Positions 1 through 5,172 of a DNA stretch of 6,576 bases are shown here, piece by piece (the first letter of the stretch is position 1; the number at the start of each line of letters is the position of its first letter). Origin of the DNA: Gemmatimonadota bacterium (GTDB lineage Bacteria; GCA-2686955); contig JALXCG010000302.1 of assembly GCA_026991065.1 (NCBI GenBank), positions 1-6,576 of the forward strand. Reading direction: 5' to 3'. A model generated the notes under the pieces. It did no database searches, was not told the origin of the DNA, and saw only the letters and a program-made list of their open reading frames with translations. The translations under genes and the position numbers were made by a program.

Positions 1-162
1 ACCGCTCTCGGGCCGGCGCTGGGTGTCGCACAATGGGCGCAGCCGGCTGTGTCATAGGGAACTAGCGCGAAAACTCCCGAAACCCGGGCCGCGGCACAGC
101 TCCTGCAAGGTTGGTCACGAACACCAGTCAGCCCCTGATCACTATAATGGAGAGAGCTACTC

Positions 163-1494
163 ATGAAATTTGTTCCCGCAACCGCACTACTCTTGGCCTG
201 CGTTGCCGCCGGTCCCACTACACCGGCCCGTGCCGACGGATCCGGATTCACCCTTTCCGTGATGGGCGGATCCACGGTTCACGATGATGACATCGCCATG
301 GAGGATGATTTTCTTGGGGGTGCCCATCTCGGCTACAAGCTGAATTCCTACTTCCACTTAGAGGGAGTCTTCAACACCATGAAGGCGCCTTCCAACGGGA
401 ATCTGCAGGGCGCCTCGATCCGTTTCGACCACTACGGCCTTGACCTGGTGGTCAACCCTCTTCCGGGTCGTCTGTTGGAGCCGTATCTGGCCGGCGGCTA
501 TACCCGTTTGAACTGGGATCTTCCCGATGGCAATCACGGGTTTAACGGGTTCGAGGGAGGCGGGGGGCTGCGCCTGCGTCTTCTGCAGGGCGACGGCTGG
601 ACCTGGCATCTGCGGGCGGACGCCCGTGGTGTTTTCGCCAAGAATGACGAGGCGCTGGTGCGCCCGGCCGTGGTTGATGACCTTCAAGGTTCGCTGCTCT
701 ACACCGTGGGTCTTCAGTTGGGATTCGGCTCGCGGGCCAAGGACAGTGACGGCGACGGTGTGCGCGACACCGAGGATCGCTGCCCCGATACGCCGCTGGG
801 AGCCGCCGTCGACGCCGCGGGCTGCCCGCTCGATAGCGACCACGACAATGTCTACGATGGCCTGGATCAATGCCCCGGAACGCCCCGGGGAGCCCGCGTG
901 GACGCCCACGGCTGTCCCCGCGACAGCGACGGCGATGGGGTTTACGATGGATTGGATCGCTGCGCCGGAACGCCCGCCGGAGTACCGGTGGATGCCCATG
1001 GCTGCCCGCGCGACAGTGATGGCGACGGTGTTCACGACGGACTGGATCGGTGCCCCGACACCCCCCGCGGCGTAAAGGTTGATCGTCACGGCTGCGAAGT
1101 CACGAAGATGGAGCAGGAGATGCTCGATACCGGCATGGTGCGGCTGGACACGATCCACTTCCAGAGCGGCAAGGCAATCCTGAAGGCGGACTCCTACCCC
1201 AGCCTGAATGAGGTCGGCGAGTTGCTTTCCAAGTGGCATGACCTGCGCATCGAAATTGGTGGCCACACCGATTCCCAGGGTTCGGCGAAATTCAATCAGC
1301 AGCTCTCGGAAAACCGCGCGGCCGCGGTCCGCGATTATCTGCTGCGGAACTTCAGCGCGATCTCCTCTCAACAGATTCAAATCAAAGGCTATGGCGAGAC
1401 CCAGCCGATTGCCGACAATGCCACGGCAAGCGGCCGAGCGCAGAATCGCCGGGTCGAATTCAAGGCACTCAATCGCGGCATCTTGACTCAATAG
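163..1494 (+). CDS. OmpA-family outer-membrane protein with TSP3 repeats
   Basis: The 443-residue product is an outer-membrane barrel that probably tethers the outer membrane to peptidoglycan. Residues 1-24 look like a Sec signal peptide (K2, hydrophobic 6-17, cleavage after A-R-A at 24). Residues 25-190 have the alternating aromatic/glycine strands of a small OmpA-type barrel. Residues 194-313 are four acidic TSP3-like repeats. Residues about 325-440 are the OmpA C-terminal domain: it has GHTDSQG (367-373), N378 followed by LSENRA (381-386), and NRRVEF (428-433). D370 and R385 are 15 residues apart, the spacing of the pair known to hold diaminopimelate in OmpA. The start is supported by GGAGA at 149-153, 9 bases before the ATG. 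The mscS-type gene follows after 87 bases. The domain calls are secure; whether the barrel is a pore or only an anchor cannot be read from sequence. A cysteine at 13 (LLAC) is a poor lipobox. Confidence 0.93.
   Translation: MKFVPATALLLACVAAGPTTPARADGSGFTLSVMGGSTVHDDDIAMEDDFLGGAHLGYKLNSYFHLEGVFNTMKAPSNGNLQGASIRFDHYGLDLVVNPLPGRLLEPYLAGGYTRLNWDLPDGNHGFNGFEGGGGLRLRLLQGDGWTWHLRADARGVFAKNDEALVRPAVVDDLQGSLLYTVGLQLGFGSRAKDSDGDGVRDTEDRCPDTPLGAAVDAAGCPLDSDHDNVYDGLDQCPGTPRGARVDAHGCPRDSDGDGVYDGLDRCAGTPAGVPVDAHGCPRDSDGDGVHDGLDRCPDTPRGVKVDRHGCEVTKMEQEMLDTGMVRLDTIHFQSGKAILKADSYPSLNEVGELLSKWHDLRIEIGGHTDSQGSAKFNQQLSENRAAAVRDYLLRNFSAISSQQIQIKGYGETQPIADNATASGRAQNRRVEFKALNRGILTQ
742..1101 (+). repeat. Four 90-bp in-frame TSP3-type repeats
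   Basis: Four head-to-tail units of exactly 90 bases (742-831, 832-921, 922-1011, 1012-1101) encode residues 194-313 of the OmpA-family protein. Each unit reads roughly D-S-D-x-D-x-V-x-D-x-x-D-x-C, then x-x-T-P-x-G, then V-D-x-x-G-C. The aspartate ladder is the calcium-binding pattern of thrombospondin type 3 repeats. Each unit has two cysteines (207/221, 237/251, 267/281, 297/311), so disulfides are possible. Unit 3 has A268 where the others have proline after the first cysteine. Units 2 to 4 are more alike than unit 1, which suggests internal duplication. Confidence 0.93.
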
Positions 1495-1567
1495 CTTGCG
1501 CACTTCCTGATCCGGATCTCGGTCGCCCCGCCGCGCGGGCAGTGGCGACCGAGATATCCGGGCAAGC
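1494..1567 (+). promoter_or_regulatory. Large inverted repeat in the ompA-like/mscS spacer
   Basis: The arms at 1512-1527 and 1544-1561 pair over 16 base pairs with only a two-base bulge (1556-1557). The 16-base loop holds a short GC hairpin (CCG 1528-1530 with CGG 1536-1538). An outer pair, GCTTGC (1494-1499) with GCAAGC (1562-1567), can close the structure across a one-sided internal loop. It starts at the stop codon of the upstream gene and ends 4 bases before the GGAGA (1571-1575) that serves the mscS-type gene. No T-run follows on either strand, so it is not a classical intrinsic terminator. It could stabilise the upstream mRNA, attenuate read-through or bind a regulator; the role is inference. 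Confidence 0.6.
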
Positions 1568-1581
1568 AATGGAGAATTCCG

Positions 1582-2424
1582 ATGGCAGTAGACGCTCAAG
1601 GCATGGACATGCTCTCCACCTATTCCCAAACCCTGGTCAAGCTGGTCGCGGAATACACTCCCAAGGTCGTGGCCGCGATCCTGATTCTGGTGATCGGGCG
1701 CTGGATCGCCAAGGTGATCACGACGACAGTGCGCAAGCTCATGGTCCGCGCGGAGTTGGACGAGACACTGACCAGTTTCCTCGCCAACACCCTCTATTTT
1801 GCCCTGCTGGCCTTTGTCGTCGTCGCCGCGGTTTCCAAGTTGGGTGTCGAAACCGCGTCTTTCATCGCCATCCTGGGCGCCGCCGGCTTCGCGGTTGGAT
1901 TTGCCCTTCAGGGATCTTTGGCCAATTTCGCCTCCGGTGTCATGCTGATGATCTTCCGGCCCATGAAGCGCGGCGATCTGGTGGAAGCGGGCGGCGTGTT
2001 GGGGATCGTTGATGAGATCGGCATGTTTGCCACCACCGTCAACACGCTCGAAAACCGCCGGGCAATCATCGCCAATTCGACCATCACCGGTGGCAATATC
2101 CTTAACTACAGTGCCAATGGCAGTCTCCGCGTAGACATGACTTTTGGGATCGGTTACGGCGATGATATCGGCGAGGCGATTGCGGTGATGGAGAAGGTTC
2201 TCGCGGATGACCCGAACGTATTGAGTGATCCCCAACCCACCGTTGCGGTGCTCGAACATGGCGCCAGCAGCGTGCGGTTCGTTTGCCGTCCATGGTGCAA
2301 GCCGGAGCACTACTGGGATGTCTATTTCAACACCCAGAAGCGGGTGAAGGAGGAGTTCGACAAGGCCGGGATCACCATCCCCTACCCGCAGCAGGATGTG
2401 CACCTGCATCAACTGCCGGCGTGA
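1582..2424 (+). CDS. mscS: Small-conductance mechanosensitive channel, MscS family
   Basis: The 280-residue inner-membrane channel opens under membrane tension to release solutes during hypo-osmotic shock; its length matches E. coli MscS (286). TM1 is about 28-50, TM2 about 66-86, and pore helix TM3 about 94-126 with the signature GAAGFAVGFALQG (99-111) and the Q110-G111 pair. The beta domain begins at FRPMKRGD (125-132), and the C-terminal alpha/beta cage ends with FDKAGITIPYPQ (259-270), as in E. coli MscS. Aligned on Q112-G113 of E. coli MscS (recalled), the two pore-sealing leucines L105 and L109 correspond here to F103 and F107. The usual P-N in the beta-domain loop is A164-N165. The start has GGAGA at 1571-1575, 6 bases upstream. 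A hairpin precedes and another follows the gene, so it may be its own transcription unit or a processed part of the ompA-like transcript. The family is certain; altered gating is only inferred. Confidence 0.96.
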   Translation: MAVDAQGMDMLSTYSQTLVKLVAEYTPKVVAAILILVIGRWIAKVITTTVRKLMVRAELDETLTSFLANTLYFALLAFVVVAAVSKLGVETASFIAILGAAGFAVGFALQGSLANFASGVMLMIFRPMKRGDLVEAGGVLGIVDEIGMFATTVNTLENRRAIIANSTITGGNILNYSANGSLRVDMTFGIGYGDDIGEAIAVMEKVLADDPNVLSDPQPTVAVLEHGASSVRFVCRPWCKPEHYWDVYFNTQKRVKEEFDKAGITIPYPQQDVHLHQLPA

Positions 2425-2431
2425 CCTTCAG

Positions 2432-2474
2432 CCCGGCGAGACGGGTGACGCGGTCGCCACCCGTCGTCGCCGGG
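2432..2474 (+). terminator. Strong hairpin just after mscS, no U-tract
   Basis: The arms 2432-2447 (CCCGGCGAGACGGGTG) and 2458-2474 pair over 16 bases with one bulged G (2466) around a 10-base loop. The hairpin starts 7 bases after the mscS-type stop codon, a typical place for a terminator or an mRNA 3'-end barrier. No T-run follows, so intrinsic termination is doubtful; Rho-dependent ending or 3'-end protection is as likely. It lies before the signal-peptide start of the hydrolase gene and could separate the two expression units. Confidence 0.5.
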
Positions 2475-2543
2475 TCGTGATGGGGGATCGCGTCGGGTTT
2501 CTCGGGCTTGATTCCAGGCGTTTTCTTTGCAATTGTCCTGCGG

Positions 2544-3380
2544 ATGAAAGCCCTGCTTCGTTCTCTGCTCTGGTGCTCGCTGACTCTGACCATCTCCGTG
2601 TCTCCCGGCTTTGCCGCGACTTCCGGCGGCGGAGGGAGCCTGGGAGCCTACCGGTTCTTTGAAGGGAACTATGGTGTGTCCGGGCAGCAGGATGTCCACT
2701 ACACCATCTACGCACCTCTGCAACCGGCTCTCCACGACGCGATTCTCTTTCTGCACGGTTATCTCAAGAGCGCGGACGACTGGTACATGCATCAGGAGGC
2801 GGTGGCCGGTCGCGGCGTGATCGGTGTGGCGATCGACTACCACGAAGAGATGGGGGATGCGTATATCCTGAACGAGGTTGTGACCGCCATCTCGCTTCTT
2901 GACGATTGGTGGGAGGTGCGCTCAATCTCGTTCTGCGGCTCCAGTTTTGGCGGTGAGGTCGCTTTCGAGACGCTCGCCAAACGCCCCGATCTGGGGATCG
3001 CGATGGCGCTGCTGATTTACCCCTCGCGGCCCGATGTCTCCCCCCAGGAAGTCGCGGCGGTCAATACGCCGGTTCTCAACCTGGTCGGTGAGGTCGACAG
3101 TTACTTTGGGGCCTCGCTGTGGCTCACCGACCAAGTAGCGCAGTTCAACCCCGACCTCTACTACCGCCTGCATGTCTACTCGGCCGAGGATTTCCCGGAG
3201 ACTGCGCGCCACGGCTTTTTCTTTCCCCATCCCGGTGGCTTGAATGAGGTGGGCGAAGATAGTTTTGTTCGCTCCTGGGGATTCTTCGAGTGGGGCGCGA
3301 GGCGTGCGCCGGCTCCGCCCTGGCGTACCGATCCGACCCTTCTGCTTCGGGATGACCTGCTGACTTTCGGGGATTTATAA
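2544..3380 (+). CDS. Exported alpha/beta hydrolase, dienelactone-hydrolase-like
   Basis: The 278-residue product (from ATG 2544) is a predicted periplasmic or secreted serine hydrolase. Residues 1-24 are a Sec signal peptide (K2, R6, hydrophobic 8-19, cleavage near G-F-A at 24 or one residue later). The alpha/beta hydrolase marks appear in order: LFLHGY oxyanion loop near 70, nucleophile elbow GSSFGG (132-137, S134 nucleophile), acid D185 in GEVD, and catalytic H223 in ARHGFFFPH. The H-G-F context is typical of the dienelactone hydrolase branch. An in-frame TTG at 2508 would add 12 residues ahead of a good signal peptide; ATG 2544 is preferred although no clear Shine-Dalgarno precedes either. 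A stop at 2478 limits further extension. The substrate is unknown; esters, lipids or a polyester are all possible. The next gene, also exported, starts 203 bases later on the same strand. Fold confidence is high, specific activity low. Confidence 0.82.
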   Translation: MKALLRSLLWCSLTLTISVSPGFAATSGGGGSLGAYRFFEGNYGVSGQQDVHYTIYAPLQPALHDAILFLHGYLKSADDWYMHQEAVAGRGVIGVAIDYHEEMGDAYILNEVVTAISLLDDWWEVRSISFCGSSFGGEVAFETLAKRPDLGIAMALLIYPSRPDVSPQEVAAVNTPVLNLVGEVDSYFGASLWLTDQVAQFNPDLYYRLHVYSAEDFPETARHGFFFPHPGGLNEVGEDSFVRSWGFFEWGARRAPAPPWRTDPTLLLRDDLLTFGDL

Positions 3381-3391
3381 GCATGGAGTAG

Positions 3392-3485
3392 CCTGGACCC
3401 GGGGGCGAAGCGTGCACCACCCCGTTCGAGGGAAGATACGGGGCGCCACCGTTTTGAAGATCGGAAGTGGCGGGCGTGGTCCAGG
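3392..3485 (+). other. Possible branched RNA/DNA structure in 203-bp gap
   Basis: The gap 3381-3583 has no credible gene. Within it CCTGGACC (3392-3399) is exactly complementary to GGTCCAGG (3478-3485). Between these arms lie two smaller inverted repeats in series: CCCCGT (3420-3425) with ACGGGG (3438-3443), and CGCCAC (3444-3449) with GTGGCG (3467-3472). Together they could form a three-way junction, a shape typical of structured leaders or 3'-UTRs. A competing pairing exists (ACCAC 3416-3420 with GTGGT 3476-3480). It matches no riboswitch class I can name and has no T-run. It may belong to the hydrolase 3' end or the next gene's 5' leader. Confidence 0.35.
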
Positions 3486-3573
3486 GGTGATTCTCTCCAA
3501 AAAGAGGAGCGACACGGAATGAGCCCCGAACTCGACCGCGGATTGGGCTAAACTAAAGCTCAAACCCTACGTT

Positions 3574-3578
3574 GGAGG
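3574..3578 (+). promoter_or_regulatory. Ribosome binding site fixing the start at 3584
   Basis: GGAGG lies 5 bases before ATG 3584. An in-frame TTG at 3572 overlaps this motif and cannot use it. The ATG also begins directly at a well-formed signal peptide, so 3584 is the start. Confidence 0.85.
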
Positions 3579-3583
3579 ACGCC

Positions 3584-5113
3584 ATGCTTCGATCCCGCTC
3601 TTGTGCCCTGCCACTCATCGTTGCCGCGCTTTTGTTGTCGCGGATCTCTTTTGCCGACACGCTCCCCCGGGGTGCCTGGGTGCCCGACGGGGTGTTGGCG
3701 AATCTGCAGGATTCGGCACTCAATACTGTAGCGACCGAGCTGGAGGCCACGCTCGATCAGGAGCTGCGTGACCAGCTCTACGCGATCAACAATGCCAAGA
3801 TCTACGACGAAGGCTGTTTTTGGCAGTACAACGCCTACATCGATCATGTCTCCTACGTCGATTTTGACTATCCGCAGATTACGCTCGATTCGCGCGCCGG
3901 CTCGCTGCACTCCGATTTCCTGGTGACGAATCTCCGCATCGAGTTCGTCCTGGACGGGGAAGGGCTTTTCTGCGCCGACTATTATGACTGTGACTCGGCG
4001 GTGGATGTGGGGTTGATCAGCGGCACCGGAGATGCGGCGTTTTCGGTTGTGGATGGCCATGTCGTGACGCAGATGATCGGCTCGGCGGCGACGGTTTCCG
4101 GGTATGAATACGATACGTCCTGGGACTGTTTCATCATTGAAATCATTGCCGAGATCCTTCAGGACAGCATCGAGGATGAGCTGGAGGCGGCCCTGCTGGA
4201 GTCGATTCAGACCGACTTGCCGGCATCACTTGATGACCTGTTCGCCGGCCTGGAGTTCGCCGAGTCGGCCGATCTCTTTGATGTTCCCTATTTCATGGAG
4301 GGGCAGCCGCGTTTTGTGTTGGCGGAGGATTCGGGGATTACAGTTGGAGAGCAGAGCCGGCTGAGCGGTGAGAGTGCCCCCTGTGGCCCGGTGGTGGACG
4401 AGTTCCGTTACACTCCGGGGGCGGCTCCTGCGTTCGGTGACGGCGTTCCCGGAACCGGCGAGCCCTACGACATGGCGGTCTCACTGGCGGACGACATCTT
4501 CAATCAGCTGCTCTATACGACCTATGACACCGGGGCTCTGTGCGTGACCCTGGATGCCGATTCGGAGGAGCGCTATGGTGTCGCGTGGGACTATACGACC
4601 ACCGATCTGATGCTTTTCTTCCCCGAACTCTATGAGCTGGCGCCGGACGCGGCGACGATGCTGCAGATTGTGCCGCGGGCGGCACCGGAAGTGACAATTG
4701 GTGAGGGAGATGGGTTCATTGAGGGGCAGTTGGATGTCATTCTGAACGAGACGGAAGTGTCGCTCTATGTGGATATCGATGGGGTATGGGAAAAGGCGCT
4801 GACCCTGGCTGTGACCGCCGATGGCGAGTTCCTGGTGCGGGTAACGGAGGTGGGTTCGCTGCGGATCTTGATGTCCGATCTGTTTGACATCGACATCACC
4901 ATCGAAGATGAGCCTCTGGTTGATCTGAACGATCTGGTGATCGAGCGGCTGATGCCGCGGGTTTTGAGTGTTGTCGTTCCGATTATGTTTGCTTCGCTCG
5001 ACGGGATTTGGTTGCCGCATGTGGGGGACTACGCGATGGTTCCGGTGGCGGTGCTGGCGGATGGCCCCGCCGCTGATTTCCTGTCGATCTATGTGTTGCT
5101 GGTCGCTCCCTGA
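3584..5113 (+). CDS. Exported acidic protein, candidate BPI/TULIP lipid-binding fold
   Basis: I do not recognise this 509-residue protein as a named bacterial family. Residues 1-24 are a Sec signal peptide (R3, R5, hydrophobic 8-18, cleavage after S-F-A). A first amphipathic helix (about 37-66) leads into strands with alternating hydrophobics (about 82-175). A long amphipathic helix (183-210) and a proline stop follow. A Gly/Pro-rich linker (about 255-295) precedes a second domain. That second domain starts with a D303, F306-N307, Y311, G317-L319 pattern like the start of the C-terminal half of human BPI (recalled, not searched). It ends with a helix, LPHVGDY (477-483) and closing strands to 509. 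Length and order match two-domain BPI/LBP/CETP proteins, which hold lipids in paired TULIP barrels. By hand count the mature chain has about 90 Asp/Glu against 15 Lys/Arg, with only two lysines. Six cysteines remain (78, 130, 136, 182, 267, 320). The fused dehydrogenase gene starts 59 bases downstream. It is certainly a real exported protein; the TULIP assignment is moderate. Confidence 0.6.
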   Translation: MLRSRSCALPLIVAALLLSRISFADTLPRGAWVPDGVLANLQDSALNTVATELEATLDQELRDQLYAINNAKIYDEGCFWQYNAYIDHVSYVDFDYPQITLDSRAGSLHSDFLVTNLRIEFVLDGEGLFCADYYDCDSAVDVGLISGTGDAAFSVVDGHVVTQMIGSAATVSGYEYDTSWDCFIIEIIAEILQDSIEDELEAALLESIQTDLPASLDDLFAGLEFAESADLFDVPYFMEGQPRFVLAEDSGITVGEQSRLSGESAPCGPVVDEFRYTPGAAPAFGDGVPGTGEPYDMAVSLADDIFNQLLYTTYDTGALCVTLDADSEERYGVAWDYTTTDLMLFFPELYELAPDAATMLQIVPRAAPEVTIGEGDGFIEGQLDVILNETEVSLYVDIDGVWEKALTLAVTADGEFLVRVTEVGSLRILMSDLFDIDITIEDEPLVDLNDLVIERLMPRVLSVVVPIMFASLDGIWLPHVGDYAMVPVAVLADGPAADFLSIYVLLVAP

Positions 5114-5161
5114 TGCGACAGGCTCCTGGATGACGGTTCCGGCGGCGTGCGGGTGTTTTCT

Positions 5162-5165
5162 GAGG
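5162..5165 (+). promoter_or_regulatory. Ribosome binding site for the MFE-2-like gene
   Basis: GAGG sits 7 bases before ATG 5173 and 10 before the adjacent ATG 5176. The spacing favours 5173 as the start; either choice changes the product by one residue. Confidence 0.55.
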
Positions 5166-5172
5166 CTGAATC

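Noticed and set aside
143-148. Perfect TATAAT as a promoter -10 for the OmpA-like gene
   Set aside because: No -35-like hexamer lies 16-18 bases upstream (nearest TTGGTC at 111-116 is too far), and a start about 7 bases downstream would leave the ribosome site out of the transcript.
1-166. Tail of an upstream gene (one frame open 1-57, another open 2-166)
   Set aside because: Neither short translation shows a motif or consistent codon pattern; both are compatible with chance. The stretch is left as upstream sequence.
196-201. Lipoprotein signal (LLAC, C13) in the OmpA-like protein
   Set aside because: Leucine is a poor residue just before the last lipobox position, the segment before C13 is very short, and a better A-R-A cleavage site follows at 24.
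358-2412. 684-codon open frame on the minus strand across the OmpA-like and MscS genes
   Set aside because: It mirrors the codon bias of two well-supported + strand genes, shows no recognisable domain, and is low-complexity (rich in Arg, Gly, Val). It is an antisense shadow typical of high-GC DNA.
3424-3430. GTTCGAG resembling a tRNA T-loop
   Set aside because: The flanking bases do not form a 5-bp T-stem, and no acceptor or anticodon arm is present.
3549-3554. TAAACT as a -10 box for the TULIP-like gene
   Set aside because: It matches TATAAT at only four of six positions and has no plausible -35 at proper spacing.
5130-5161. Terminator before the MFE-2-like gene (GC stretch followed by TTTT)
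   Set aside because: The GC stretch does not form a stem longer than about 3-4 bp next to the T-run.
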